Positions 1 to 10,654 of a DNA stretch of 64,000 nucleotides are shown piece by piece. Positions within the stretch are counted from its first letter, which is position 1; every line of letters starts with the position of its first letter. The translations under genes and the position numbers were made by a program. The notes below the pieces were generated by a model, which did not search any database, had not been told where the DNA came from, and saw nothing but the letters and a program-made list of their open reading frames with translations. The stretch is from Locusta migratoria (lineage: Eukaryota; Arthropoda; Insecta; Orthoptera; Acrididae), in contig CM048745.1 in assembly GCA_026315105.1 (NCBI GenBank), positions 789,974,890 to 790,038,889 of the forward strand, in the 5' to 3' direction.

Positions 1-120
1 CCTACCTACAACTAAGGACGCCACAAATATCCATGCCCGAGGGGGGATTCGAACCCCCGACCATAGCGGCCGTGCAGACCGTGACTGTAGCGCCTCAGTA
101 CCCTCGGCCACCGCGGCCGG
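1..120 (-). mobile_element. tRNA-derived SINE, family A, cut by window start
   Basis: Read on the minus strand it starts with a tRNA-like head (A box around TGGCCGAGGG, B box GGGGGTTCGAATCCCCC) followed by the shared body CATGGATATTTGTG. The rest of the tail lies outside the window. It abuts LINE sequence at 121 with no gap, so it is inserted in that LINE. The matching target-site duplication (TSD) would be upstream of the window. Confidence 0.85.
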
Positions 121-1034
121 CGAGCAGTAGAGGATCAATAACACTACCCTGTAGAACGCCCTATATCACCCCTGTTTTAGTCGATGCCTTACCATCCATT
201 ACTACAAACTATGTCATCTCTTACAGGAAATCCCCTATCCATTAGCAAATTTGGGGCGATATACCATAACCACGCAATTTGATTAAAAGCCGTTTGTAAG
301 GTACTGTGCTGGCCTCAGTGGCCGAGCGGTCTGCGGCGCGCCAGTCACAGTCTGCACGGCCACCACGGTCGGGGGTTCGAATTCCCCCTCGGGCATGTAT
401 GCATGTGTCGTCTTTAGTATAAGGTCGTTCATAAGTAGTTCGTAAGTTTAGGGACTGATGACTCCGCAATTAAGTCAATTAAGCTTAACAAACAAGTGAA
501 ACTTTTGGTTTGAGGTACTGTGTCAAAAGCCTTCTGTAAAATCAATAAATAGGGAATCAATTTTCGAACCCTTGTCGATAGCACTCGTCACTTTGTGTGA
601 GTAAAGAGCTAGTTGTGTTTCGCATGAACGATGTTTTCTAAATTCGTGTCGATATTGGGTCAGTAGATCATTCCGTTCGAGATAATTCACAATACGTGAA
701 TACTGGATATGTTCCAAAACCCTGCTGCGAATTGACGTCAATGAAATAGGCCTGTAGTTTAGTGGGTTACTCCTACTGCCTTTCTTGAATATAGGTGACC
801 TGTGCAACGTTCCAGTCGTTTGGTACACATCCTTTGAGCGAGCATTTGGATATGTCTATTAAGTAAGGAGCTTTTGCTTCAGCATAATCGAATGGAAATC
901 TAACGAGTCCGGACTAGAAGACTTGTTCCTGTTAAGTTGCTGCAATACTCCGAAGATATCTACTTCAACTTACTCATTATGGCCTCTGCTTGTAATTCTA
1001 ACTCTGGAATATTGGTTTCGTCTTCTTTGGTGAA
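121..1034 (-). mobile_element. Non-LTR retrotransposon (Jockey/CR1-group, LINE-1 family of this window), degraded, split by SINEs
   Basis: Minus-strand LINE fragment coding for part of a reverse transcriptase. The longest open piece (523-828) contains FKKGSRSNPLNYRPISLTS and LERNDLLTQYRHEFRKHRSCE, typical of the N-terminal half of the RT domain. The piece at 121-308 continues with VPYKRLLIKLRGYGISPQ. The same protein is better preserved at 40975-42830 and recurs at 51053-51790 and 58960-60140. The order of blocks shows one copy interrupted by SINEs at 309-512 and 1035-1217. It is a pseudogene: frames are broken and the 5' part ends near 1030. Confidence 0.85.
309..512 (+). mobile_element. SINE family A with 10-bp TSD
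   Basis: Complete family A SINE: tRNA-like head, body GTAAGTTTAGGGACTGATGA and a short tail. It is flanked by AGGTACTGTG at 299-308 and 513-522. Removing it rejoins the LINE across KKAFDTVP-type coding sequence, which confirms the insertion. Confidence 0.93.
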
Positions 1035-1217
1035 GCCGGCCGCGGTGGCCGAGGGGACTAAGGCGCTCCAGTCACAGTCTGCACGGCCACTACGGTCGGG
1101 GGTTCGAATCCCCCCTCGGGCATGGATATTTGTGCCGTCCTTGGTGTTAGATCATAAGTAATTTGTAAGTTTAGGGTCTGATGACCCCGTAGTTAAGTCC
1201 CATAAGCTATTTGAACA
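1035..1217 (+). mobile_element. SINE family A with 12-bp TSD
   Basis: Head GGCCGCGGTGGCCGAGGGGA, B box GGGGGTTCGAATCCCCC, and the shared body and tail. Flanked by TTCTTTGGTGAA at 1023-1034 and 1218-1229. The left copy of that repeat is LINE coding sequence. The sequence right of it no longer matches the LINE, so the LINE's own 5' truncation lies close to this insertion. Confidence 0.92.
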
Positions 1218-1229
1218 TTCTTTGGTGAA

Positions 1230-1320
1230 TGAGATAGAGGAGGAGATGGATAGAGAGAGGAGAGTACTAAATCAAGAGTGGATTAAATAAATACCCGGGC
1301 AACCCCGAGTTTTCAGCTGG
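1230..1320 (+). mobile_element. Helitron-like 3' terminus
   Basis: Ends with a GC-rich hairpin (CCCGGGCAACCCCGAG, 1294-1309), seven bases, then CTGG followed by T, the layout of a Helitron 3' end (hairpin + CTRR, insertion before T). The same terminus GGATTAAATAAATACCCGGG recurs on the minus strand ending at 18001, so a repeat family is involved. The element's left part is not recognisable. Confidence 0.55.
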
Positions 1321-1642
1321 TAATAAATAATATAACGTTACCATAATCGAAGTAAAATGGAAGAAAATGAGCTATCGGGAATCTAACGCAGGACCAAAAG
1401 TTATCAATATATACGCTGGACGACTTCACCACGCCAGTTATACAATACCGATGTCGCTAAATCTTTTCTAATGAAATGTCTTTACAGACTATATGACCGG
1501 GGAGGGAGGGGGGGCGCAGCGGTCGGTAAAGAATATTATATCACAGATATAATTTAATAAGTTAGCCAACTATTGGGTTTCAGGACATTTTTTACCAAAA
1601 CGTCCGCCAATTAAATCAAAGATATTGCAGCTGTAAATCTGG
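1321..1642. other. Unassigned AT-rich stretch
   Basis: No coding pattern, tRNA-like box or terminal repeat was seen. It includes a G-rich run near 1500-1515. Confidence 0.5.
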
Positions 1643-1842
1643 GCCGCGGTGGAGTAGCCGAGCGGTCTAAAGCGTCTCGCTGAGGAGCGCGCGGTTGCTC
1701 GCCGTGGAGGTTCGAGTCCTCCCTGGGGCATGGGTGTATGTGTTGTCCTTAGGTTAGTTTACCTAGGTTTAAGTAGTTTGTAAGCTACGGACTGATGACC
1801 ACGTAGTTTGGTTCGATATATTTACAAACATTTGATTTGATT
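1643..1842 (+). mobile_element. SINE family B with 11-bp TSD
   Basis: The tRNA-like head differs from family A (GTGGAGTAGCCGAGCGGTCT, then CGCTGAGGAGCGCGCGGTTG) with B box GAGGTTCGAGTCCTCC. The body and tail (TAGTTTGTAAGCTACGGACT) closely resemble those of family A. TSD TGTAAATCTGG at 1632-1642 and 1843-1853. Confidence 0.92.
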
Positions 1843-1853
1843 TGTAAATCTGG

Positions 1854-2759
1854 TCCACACTCTCACCTGTAAAAATTCACAAAAAGTTTCAGTTAGGTTC
1901 AGACTTGGAGATATTGACCTCCATATGAGATGATTGATAATTATCTGATGCTGTAGGAAAGACGCCTGAACCCTCGTGGCTTCTTTTGGCATTGTTAAAT
2001 GCCTACTTATCCGCGGTTAAATTTTAATCGAGCCTGATGTACTTGGCTACCACTACACAATTACTTGAGGCGTACGGCGTCATCTGCCTGACGTGTTGTC
2101 TGTTGTATCTCGTCCAATCTGGCATTGGCCAGTACGAGTGATGACACCGTTTAAAGTTTTCCCCCTTTTGCTGGTGGGGGCTGGAGAGGAGCCCAAGGCA
2201 GCAGATTCCAGTCACTTCCTGTCGTGTCAACGTCTGAGGTCTTATGCGCGGCCATCATCGCTGGGGTTTCACCTCTGCCGTTTGCGATGGTCGTCTGCTG
2301 CACTGGAATACGTGAATCCAGGATCAATTTAACCGATTCTTTCTTTCTTCCGTATCAAACTTCCTCATACTAATTCCAAGTCAAGGTTTTAACGCGCATT
2401 AATTAAAGAAAAATGCCGATGTTGAAACTTGATCATCACAAAAGGCATCCCTCTGAACCTTGCATAACGAGCCACATGTGGCCAAGTAAACTGTGCGACC
2501 CTGAAAAAAAAAGTACTTGTTTTTTAGACGTAGGGAGAAGCTGACAGTACTCTTGGCTTCCAACTCATTCGTTTATTTTTCTGGAAACGTTTTTATGTGA
2601 CCGAGTAGCTGATTACTATAGGTCCAGGAAATGCGCAGTTTGCGGCTATATGTGCCCCTCCTCCTCCGTTATAAACGATGGTACGAATAATTATATATTT
2701 AATCCAGACTTATTGGTCCATCTCTCCCTCCCCCTCTGCCTGTCCCCCTTACCCGTCTG

Positions 2760-2760
<1 letters not shown>
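1854..2760. other. Unassigned region
   Basis: Contains short open frames around 2024-2332 on both strands without recognisable motifs. The GC-richer piece 2085-2335 could be an old repeat or exon relic. I cannot assign it. Confidence 0.4.

Positions 2761-2761
<1 letters not shown>

Positions 2762-2804
<43 letters not shown>
2762..2804. repeat. (CT)n microsatellite
   Basis: About 21 uninterrupted CT dinucleotides. It gives rise to the Ser/Leu-rich open frames seen here, which are not genes. Confidence 0.97.
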
Positions 2805-2808
<4 letters not shown>

Positions 2809-3053
2809 ATCTACTCCTCCCTTTCTTTCTCTATTCTTCTCCATCTCTCGCCTACACATTGGGACTTTCCGTGATCTTCACGTGTTGACCAAACGTAGCT
2901 GTACTATCCAAACACAACGTAGACTTATTGGGCTATGTAAGATTCTTAAAGAAATTTAATTATCTCGATAGTGGTTGGATTTGGGACGCAGCTGATTATA
3001 TTGCTGGATGAAATACCAGCTGCTGTATTCAAAATATTGATTAAATTTTGTGC

Positions 3054-3088
3054 GACCGGTTTCGGTGCTTCACTATACTATCTTCAGG
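3054..3088 (-). ncRNA. Hammerhead-ribozyme-like motif
   Basis: The minus strand reads CTGAAGAT, a short GTG-AAG-CAC hairpin, then CGAAACCGGTC. This matches the hammerhead order CUGANGA, stem II, GAAA, stem III, cleavage C. Stem III is the palindrome ACCGGU, which can only pair well between two copies. One extra U follows CUGANGA, as in the other copies in this window. Sequence-only evidence; activity is unknown. Confidence 0.55.
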
Positions 3089-3194
3089 CTCCCGTTGTGT
3101 GATTATTATTAAAAGCACATTTGAACTGGGTAGCCATTATAATCGGTAGCCGTAAATTTCTTATTCTATTCATGTTACATCCTCAACGACGACT

Positions 3195-3775
3195 GATTCC
3201 ATTCCCCGTTGAAAAGTATTATTCCCGTTAGGTACTGATTATTTTGGTTGAGATCATGAACATTATTTTGAAGACTATTATTCCCCTGCTGATTTCTATT
3301 CCAGTGTCTATTGCCTCCGTTAGATGACTTCACTTTCAATACCTATTGCAATCTTTCTACAAAATTTAAAAATTTGTCAACAGAATTTGTGGAGCTGTGA
3401 ACCAAATCTTGTTGTAAATAATGCCTTAACCGTGGTTTGAGAGCTTTAATCTCAGTTAACGCTACCAGCGAATGATTTATATGCATCAGCTTAGCCAGTT
3501 CACGCACACAAAATTGACGCATCTATCCACTTCCGTGATTAAAACTTGGTCCATTTAAGAACTCATTCTGAAGTCGCGTTTGCTTCTCTTCACTCTGCAA
3601 TTTGTTCAGGAAACGATTCTCACACACTTAATGAGTGGTAAAAACATCACCCGTTTGATTTCTCCACGACTGTGCGTCACCTTCTAACTGCCTCTTCGTA
3701 AATTTAATTTTAGCCTCCTCCGACATTCGTCACACAAAAGCATCTTTACATGCTTCACTGGATGGTAGTTTCAAT
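3195..3775 (-). pseudogene. gag-like relic of an LTR-type retroelement
   Basis: Reading the minus strand through frameshifts and stops gives blocks that look like an insect retroelement Gag capsid: FTKRQLEGDAQSWRNQ, then NRFLNKLQSEEKQTRLQ, NEFLNGPSFNHGS, and MRQFCVRELAKLMHINHSL. The block order (helical capsid region with W and the FLNK...WSE-type segment) parallels the gag region at 58300-58720. No protease, RT or LTR is visible next to it. Degraded and non-functional; the superfamily is uncertain. Confidence 0.55.
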
Positions 3776-3784
3776 CCTTAAAAG

Positions 3785-3785
<1 letters not shown>

Positions 3786-3854
<69 letters not shown>
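3786..3854. repeat. (AT)n microsatellite
   Basis: About 34 TA/AT dinucleotides in a row. No other signal. Confidence 0.97.
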
Positions 3855-3856
<2 letters not shown>

Positions 3857-3944
3857 GCTAGAGCTACAAGTTAATTCAGTCTGTACTTCTAGAATCTGCT
3901 GTTAGCGCAACACGGTTTCGTTACTTATCATCATAATTTAAGAC

Positions 3945-4960
3945 TTATGCCTTTCAGCGCTCAGTCTGGAGTATAGCATCCCTTATAAAAAATTTTCATG
4001 CCTCCCTATTCAGTGCTACATTTGATGCCTTGTCTGATGTTAAATCAGTGACTTCAAAATAATTCCTGACTCAACCCAAGTACTTTCTCCTTGGTCTACC
4101 TCGACTCCTCCTGTCCTCCACTGCTGAACCCATGAGTCTTTTAGGTAACCTTGCTTCTGCCTTGCGTGTCACATGACACCACCAGCTCAGCCTCTGTGCT
4201 GTGACTGTTTCATCTATGGCGTTCATTCCTAGTTTTTCCTTGATTTCCTGGTTTCAACTGATTTTGTTTTAATCTCACCCTGCCAATATACCGTTTCCAA
4301 CGTATTATCCATGTATAAAATGGACAACAGTGCTGATGGGTTGCAGCTTTCCATGCCGTTGATACTACCCTGAATAATGAACTAAATTCACCGTCCACTT
4401 TAACAGCTGCCTGACAGTCAAACTAAAGACCTTTAATCGCCTGCAGAAGTTTGGCTCCTATTCCATAATCTTGTAGAACTGACAGTAGATTTCTTCTTGG
4501 AACACGGTCATAAACGTTTTCTAGTATGAAACTATTTTTAAATGCCTTCTTTTTCGTTTTACGGATTACTTTGACTGTCATTCCACGAAACTGCTTGCTT
4601 CTTCTTGCCTTTACACATTGTTCTTCTAAGACATTCTCTAGCCACTTCCAGTCAAGTAGAGTGTCCCTGTACATTGTCCATTCATTTTCCAAAGACTGTA
4701 AATAACTACATTCAAGTAACTGCAGAGAGCAGTGTTGTGTATTTGTGCCTGATTTCCTTGTTCTGAAACTTCTCCTCTCTTATCTTGCTACATATGGACC
4801 TGACTTCCTACAATTTTAGCCTCACAAAACCAATGTCACTGCAGATTAAACCATGATCAGTGGCATCAAAGAATCCTGTGAATATATTTGTGTCCTTGAT
4901 GTCTTCCTTAAGTCCTTATCTATTACTATATAGTCAACGACAGACGAGATTCACCTGCCT
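3945..4960 (-). mobile_element. Degraded non-LTR retrotransposon (endonuclease end, RT, C-terminus)
   Basis: Minus-strand blocks in LINE order. 4960-4800 resembles the end of an endonuclease domain (VVDYIVIDKDLRKDIKD, then ATDHGLICSD, an SDH-like motif). 4560-4400 gives ENVYDRVPRRNLLSVLQDYG and GAKLLQAIKGL (RT). 4400-4260 gives KVDGEFSSLFR. 4210-4080 gives the usual C-terminal WWCHVTRKAEARLPKRL and RRSRGRPRRKYL. Many stops and frameshifts are present. RTE-like or a related clade; I am not sure which. Confidence 0.7.
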
Positions 4961-4983
4961 TTGAATGCTTCCTCGGCCATTGA

Positions 4984-5095
4984 TGTTGGTGTTGTCTTTA
5001 GTATAAGTTAGTTCATAAGTAGTTTGTAAGTTTAGGGACTGATGAACCCGAAATTAAGCCCCATAAGCTTTACACACATTTGAACATTTCGCTGC
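4984..5095 (+). mobile_element. SINE family A, 5'-truncated
   Basis: Only the body and tail remain (TTAGTTCATAAGTAGTTTGT, GGGACTGATGA, ACACATTTGAACATTT). The tRNA-like head is missing. Confidence 0.8.
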
Positions 5096-5137
5096 CTTCG
5101 CAAATATACCGGTAAATATTCTTGTTTCTGTTGTGGT

Positions 5138-5435
5138 CTTCAGTCCGCAGACTGGTTTGATGCAGCTCTCCACGCTACCCTGTCCTGTGTAAGCCTCTTC
5201 ATCTGAGAATACGAACGGCAAACTACATCGTTTTGTATCTGCTTACTGTATTCGACCCTCTGTCTATCTCTACGATTTTTACCCCACACACTCCCTTATA
5301 ATGCTAAGTTGACGATTCCTTGATGTCTCAGAGTGTGTCCCCCAATCTATCCCTTCTTTTAGTCAGGCTATGCCAGAAACTCCTCAACTCTGTTGAGCAC
5401 CTCCTCATTAGTTATATGATCTACCCATGCTCTTA
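5138..5435 (-). mobile_element. LINE C-terminal coding end and 3' end
   Basis: The plus strand shows GTTGTGGTCTTCAGTCCGCA, the antisense 3' end of a LINE. Upstream on the minus strand come blocks typical of the RT polyprotein C-terminus (an RRD-like segment, GHTLRHQGI-like, RRGRPR-like) with frame damage. A second, much shorter copy of the same 3' end lies at 35373-35459 in the opposite orientation. 5'-truncated. Confidence 0.65.
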
Positions 5436-5575
5436 AGCTTTAAAAAAGGAGTTTGTAATAACTATGCCCACTTTGGCACAGAAATCCAAGAGCAAATGAA
5501 AAAAGGTATCAAATACATATTAGTTTTAAAATCTAGATTATAAAAGTACTCTAAGACATTGCCATCTCCACTCAG

Positions 5576-5873
5576 TGTCGGGCCTGGTGGACTTGGGGTA
5601 AAGTGCTCGACTGGAAACCAAAGGGGCGCGGGTTCAAAACCCGGTCGGACCTAGGATTTGTTTCAGTCTGCACTTTAACCCATCCTTCACCTCTCAACGA
5701 TGTGAGGTGTCGCCAGAAACGACACGTGGTTCGGATTCCACGTTAAGCTGCAGGTCCCCTTTCCTTTCCCAGGTTGTATAACTGGGGTAGGCTAGGGACA
5801 CGCAAGTCGCCGAAGTGGCGTCCAATCGAAAGACTTGCACCAGGCCACTGAGCCACACGAAATTATTATTATT
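5576..5873 (+). mobile_element. SINE family C (tRNA-like head, ATT tail) with 12-bp TSD
   Basis: A different tRNA-derived SINE. The head has GGGGTAAAGTGCTCGACTGG and the B-box-like GGGTTCAAAACCCG. The body is unrelated to families A and B, and the tail is AATTATTATTATT. It is flanked by ATCTCCACTCAG (5564-5575) and ATCTCCACTTAG (5874-5885), an 11/12 match. This is the only copy in the window. Confidence 0.75.
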
Positions 5874-6006
5874 ATCTCCACTTAGTAGCCTCACTGTGTT
5901 GCAATAAATGCCTTCCTTTGTTTCCCCCTTGCAGCGTTTGGTGTATAGCCGTCTCACTCCCACACATGTTGCAGTGGCGGCCGAAATGCGCTACACTAGC
6001 ATATTT

Positions 6007-6325
6007 TCAGAGGAACTGGGGGAAAATACACCTAAAAGCAATATTTTTCGTTAGTTTCTAATTTTCGTTTCAACAAAAAATATTTCTCTGTAAAAATGAG
6101 ACGTCGTAGCCCTTACATAAAATTATAAAAGAAGCATATTTATGATACTAGTTTATTTAAGAAAGATATATCTTTCATAAGAAGCCTACTGTAAATATGA
6201 CGAGTTTGCATGTATAATACTAATAGGATCAAATTTGGGTCACAAAATTACTAAGTTTTACTTCGATTCGTGTTTTGGATATTTTCTAAAGCTTCGCGTA
6301 GAGATTCTGCCATACAAACACTAAT
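6007..6325 (+). repeat. Left arm of a 319-bp long inverted repeat
   Basis: This segment is the near-exact reverse complement of 7625-7942. The arms keep shared oddities such as AAAGATATATCTTTC. Neither arm has coding potential or obvious terminal inverted repeats. The left arm lies in sequence I cannot assign; the right arm interrupts a LINE reading frame. Confidence 0.93.
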
Positions 6326-6635
6326 TGTTACCTGAACAGTAAATGATTTGCCTGTTTTACCGTTCTTCGACCACATTACAGAGCTGCGCTTCCTCTGTTA
6401 GTTCGCTTACGTTGGATCTGACCGCGGAACAGTCCAGCGCAGAGCAGTGCTGTGCGGTCTCACTCTTTCCGCAGCCATCTCTTTCGCTCCTTTGCCGACA
6501 CTAGCGACACAGTCGCGGCCGGGGCGGTGAACTACAGTGTACTCCGCTCGCGGGGCGGAAATGTTGGCTATGCCTGTCATATATGAAGCAGCATGTGAAA
6601 CATATTCTTTGTGATTCTAAGGGACGTAACTGCTG
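6326..6635. other. Unassigned, partly GC-rich (6360-6560)
   Basis: No ORF or repeat signature was recognised. The GC-rich, CpG-containing part could be an old promoter or 5' UTR of an element, but nothing specific supports that. Confidence 0.35.
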
Positions 6636-6793
6636 CGATTGTCAGTCCATAGGCTTGGAAACTACTTAAACTAATTTAGACTAAGGAAAACACACACATC
6701 CATGCCCGAGGGAAGACTGGAACCTCTGACGGCTAGGACCCGCGCGCTTCGCAGCAAGGGGCCTTAGAATGCACGACCACTTCACCGCGGCCT
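6636..6793 (-). mobile_element. SINE family B, degraded, 3'-truncated
   Basis: Minus strand: CCGCGGTGAAGTGGTCGTGC, AAGCGCGCGGGT, B box AGAGGTTCCAGTCTTCC, then TTAGTTTAAGTAGTTTCCAA. It stops shortly after the GGACTGAC block. Confidence 0.8.
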
Positions 6794-7340
6794 GGCGGAG
6801 TTCCCTAGACGGGAAATAGTAGGAAAGGCGCAATACCGGCTATTGGTTGTTTCGGGCCGCTCGTGTTTGATTCGTTCTTCTATTGCGGGAGTGGTAAAAG
6901 CATAAACCTGCGAGAAAGTAGCCCAGCACTCTAAAGAATGTCGCGGGCGGTGGTCTCGGATAGGAACGTCAGGGAGTGGGTTCGTCCTGTGCTCGTGAAG
7001 TTTACTGACACTTGTGTGCTCTCCAAGATTATCACAGAGAGTTGGAGAATCAACGGGCGCACTGACGCAGCCGCGGACTGGAGCTCGCAGTGTTCTGCTC
7101 GACATTTACATTACAGTGACATGCGATATGCGCCTGCTCCGATATTCCCTCAAGTCACAGAAAATTGTGGAAGATACTTTGCTTGCGTTTCACTGAGTTC
7201 TGCCAGTTGATTCTTGCTTAGTACCTTTCTTCCTGGTTATGATTCCAAGAGAGAGGTTACTCAGATCGCTTCAATTCAGTAAAGAGGGCAATGGAGCAAG
7301 AGTGTGACTATGACATACCTACCTTAATTTATATTTTTAT
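6794..7340. other. Unassigned
   Basis: Overlapping short open frames on both strands (6782-7210) with no recognisable motif. It lies between the two arms of the long inverted repeat. Confidence 0.35.
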
Positions 7341-7344
7341 TATT

Positions 7345-9810
7345 AATGATCGCCTCAACACCGTTTGCTTGTGCTAGATCTTAGAACAACAAAGACCGAC
7401 CATACAAGTACATCTACGACTGGGACCAAAAGGATCAAATTGTGGAAATTGAAAGCTCATGAAAATAAAATGAAAACAGCTCTGAGCAACTTCACACTCA
7501 ACATTAATCAAACAGCAGAAGAAATGTGGATTGAAGCAGTGCAGCAAATACACCTTGCTGCTGAAAAGATCTTGGTAAAAACCAAGACAGATCGTAAATA
7601 TAGTGACATGGAGACATGGTGGTGATTGGTGTTTGTATGGCAGAATCTCTACGCGAAGCTTTAGAAAATATCCAGAACACGAATCGAAGTAAAACTTAGT
7701 AATTTTGTGACCCAAATTTGATCCTATTAGTATTATACATGCAAACTCGTCATATTTACAGTAGGCTTCTTATGAAAGATATATCTTTCTTAAATAAACT
7801 AGTATCATAAATATGCTTTTTTATAATTTTATGTAAGGGCTACAATGTCTCATTTTTACAGAGAAATATTTTTTGTTGAAACGCAAATTAGAAACTAACG
7901 AAAAATATTGCATTTAGTTGTATTTTCCCCCAGTTCCTCTGAGAGAAGAAGTTGGCCTATAAGACGTGGTGGCACACACGAAGTGATGCAGACCTTGACC
8001 GGTACCGACCGATCACTGAAAACAGATGCCAAGAGAGCAGTGGCAGCTGCTAAAAAGATCACTACCGAGATCTATATGACCAACTTGACACACCGGGATG
8101 TTTAACAAATGTATACCGCCTTGCAAAGTCCCGCAATCGATCATCACAAGACATTGGACACCTCATGAATATTAAGGGAACTGACACCAATATCCTCAGA
8201 GACCCACCATCAATCCTTCAAAGATGGTCCAGCTACTAAGACAGTATCTGTAATGAAGAATTCCCACATCCACCAATATTAAGTCCTCAACCCACTCATG
8301 GACCAGTACCAGAGATAACAGCAGAAAAGTGATGGTGGCCATCCAAAAGATAAAGAATGGAAAGGCAACCGGTCCAGATGATATCCCTGCAGAAATCTGG
8401 AAATTACTGGGAGATTCGGGAGCAGATTTTCTCGCTTTCCTATTCAACAAAATTGTTACCTCCAGTAAGCCTCCACAAGCATGGATCACATGCACAACCG
8501 TGCCTATATGGAAAAGGAAGTGTCACCGAGTGGAACAACTACAGACCGATACGCCTTCTTTGTCACACGATGAAGATATTTAACGGGTGCTGGACAAAAG
8601 GTTCAGATCGATAGCCTGTGTATCTCCTAACCAGTGTGGGTTTGTCAAAGGTTGTGGCACTACAGATGCCATCCACGCTGCACGTTTTATGCCGGAGAAG
8701 CACTCAGAGAAGAGATAGGTTGCATACTTTGCATTTTTGGTCTTAGAGAAAGCCTTTGATAGGGTCCCAGATAACCTTATCTGGCGAGCTCTACGACAAC
8801 ACAGAATACCAGAAATGTACGTGAACTGGATCCAGCTTCTCTATCGAGATGTAACAAGTGTAGTCAGGTGCCCTGCTGGAATCTCTTCACCTTTTAAAAT
8901 CACCGTTGGTGTTCATCAGGATTCAGCCCTCTCTCCACTACTATTCACCCTTTGTATGGACACAGTAACAGCCGATATACAGACCCCTCATCCCTGGACG
9001 CTTCTCTATGCCGACGACTTGGTGGTGACACAGAACACCGATAACGAACTCAAAGATCAAACCCAAGCTTCCAATGAAAGGCTAGCAGAGAATTGCATGC
9101 GTCCAATGGCATGCGTCTGAATCTTCAGAAGATGACCTATTTGGAAAGCGGTCCTCAAACCAGTGGAACCATCAGCATCGACGGCCAGGATTCGAACAAA
9201 ACCACAAAGTTCAAATACCTTGGATCCATGATGACATCTCACCCTGGAGACCCAGATGAGAGTAAATGCTGCCTGGCTGAAATGGACACAGGTTACTGGT
9301 GTTCTCTGTGACAAAAGGCTAAAATTTATAAATCTGTAGTGCGACCAGTATCCCTCTATGGGATAGAATCCCGACCTTTGACGAGAAAACAGGGTCAGGC
9401 TCTCTACACAAATGAGATGAAAGTGCTGGAATGGTTCCTTGGATTGACTCGCTACTACCACGCAATAAATAACTACGCCCACCATAGGCTTGGTGTAGGC
9501 TCAGTTATAGAGAAGGCAAGAGAGGCTCGTCTTCGGTGGTATGGCCACGTCATGAGGAAAGAGAAAGAGTGTGATTCCGTGGCTAAAAAGAGCACTCTAA
9601 TTTCGATTCAGGAGGACGCCGACCTCGTGGTAGACCGCTCAAGAGGTGGATGGACAACATCAAGGAGGACATCTGCGATGCGGATCTCAGCCCTGAAGAC
9701 GTCCACAACACTGCTCTAAGGGAAATCACCAAGGTGTTTAATTGTGGCTGGGTAACAGTCAGTGAAAACAAACTCCGTTGCGCATATTTCACGCTTAAAC
9801 GTCACACCCA
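7345..9810 (+). mobile_element. RTE-like non-LTR retrotransposon, degraded
   Basis: Plus-strand LINE coding region, 5'-truncated. Order of blocks: a linker region (7365-7622, ending DMETWW); a 318-bp foreign insertion; EKKLAYKTWWHTRSDADLDR from 7943; the RT start VMVAIQKIKNGKATGPDDIP (8329-); EKAFDRVPDNLIWRALR (8740-); the catalytic box LLYADDLVV (9001-9030); and the C-terminal REARLRWYGHVMRKEKE (9510-9570). Several frameshifts and stops are present. YADD is intact, but the element cannot be autonomous. The RTE clade is suggested by the EKAFDRVP and RLRWYGHV blocks. Confidence 0.85.
7625..7942 (-). repeat. Right arm of long inverted repeat, inserted in LINE coding sequence
   Basis: Inverted copy of 6007-6325. 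The LINE protein reads into it with ...METWW and resumes after it with EKKLAYKTWW, so this segment was added to the LINE, apparently with loss of roughly ten codons. I see no target-site duplication. Confidence 0.93.
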
Positions 9811-10059
9811 CACATAGGGTTTGCGAAGGTGGATTATTACATCTTTAGAACTGGTTCGTCAGGTAACGTCAAATGTTTTGTTTCGAAGATTAGATAAACA
9901 TGAATCGGTGTCAGAAGGACAAACTATTAATCATTCGTACTAACGGGACGTGTTGCGACACCAGCGAGAAAATGTCAGACGACCTTAAATGCGGCTCTTG
10001 TATCTCGACAACGCACCCGCTAATTTATTCCCTTTGGGACTTAAAAATTACAAAGAAAT
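9811..10059. other. Unassigned
   Basis: Short open frame 9900-10187 (plus), half of which is antisense SINE. Nothing recognisable outside the SINE. Confidence 0.4.
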
Positions 10060-10131
10060 GTTTATATGTTTGTAAATCTAAGGAACTTAACTACGATGGT
10101 CCTCAGTCCCTAGGCTTACAAACTACTTACA
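10060..10131 (-). mobile_element. SINE 3'-end fragment
   Basis: Antisense tail only: TTTGTAAATCTAAGGAACTT through CTTACAAACTACTTAC. A second SINE tail follows immediately, so another SINE has joined or entered this copy at its body. Confidence 0.8.
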
Positions 10132-10132
10132 A

Positions 10133-10300
10133 ATGTTCAAATGTTTGTAAATCTATTGGATCAAACTGCGTGGTCATCAGTCCGTAGTTTACAAACTACT
10201 TAAACTAAGGACAAACACACACACCCATGCCCCAGGGAGGACTCGAACCTCCGACGGCCAGCAACATCGCGCTCCGCAGCGAGGCGCCTTAGACCGCTTT
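10133..10300 (-). mobile_element. SINE family B
   Basis: Minus-strand head with AAGCGGTCTAAGGCGCCTCG, B box GGAGGTTCGAGTCCTCCC and a complete tail (antisense ATGTTCAAATGTTTGTAAAT). The first few bases of the head are missing where a T-rich stretch begins. Confidence 0.88.
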
Positions 10301-10650
10301 TTAATTAATTTATTTTTTTAATTTTTGACCAACTGTCGCCTTAACTTTTTTTTTTCGTGGGGAGAAGGGATTTATATGTTCGTTAGTTTATTTTATTAGT
10401 TTAATTTCGTCAAAATAAAACAGCCTTTTCCTTGCACATATCAAAAATATTGAAAAAGAAGATAAATGTACGGTGCTGGATTCGTCGCAAGATTCTCTAT
10501 GATTTACCACTCGCCCGTCACCCCGTTTAGGGTTTCCTCTCTCTCTCTCTCTCTCTCCTTTTTTTAATTTTTTTTTATTCAAATGATAATGATTGTGTTT
10601 CACTTTAACATAATGCAGTTAACCTCCATGCGGTCTTAACTAACGGATGT
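10301..10650. other. AT-rich stretch with short (CT)n
   Basis: Low-complexity T runs and (CT)10 near 10537-10556. No gene. Confidence 0.6.
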
Positions 10651-10654
10651 AGCG

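Noticed and set aside
1643..1730. SINE heads as functional tRNA genes
   Set aside because: A and B boxes are good, but cloverleaf pairing is poor and the same heads recur with a fixed 3' body, so they are SINE promoters rather than tRNA genes.
2650..2874. Ser/Leu-rich open frames over (CT)n
   Set aside because: Microsatellite translation, not a gene.
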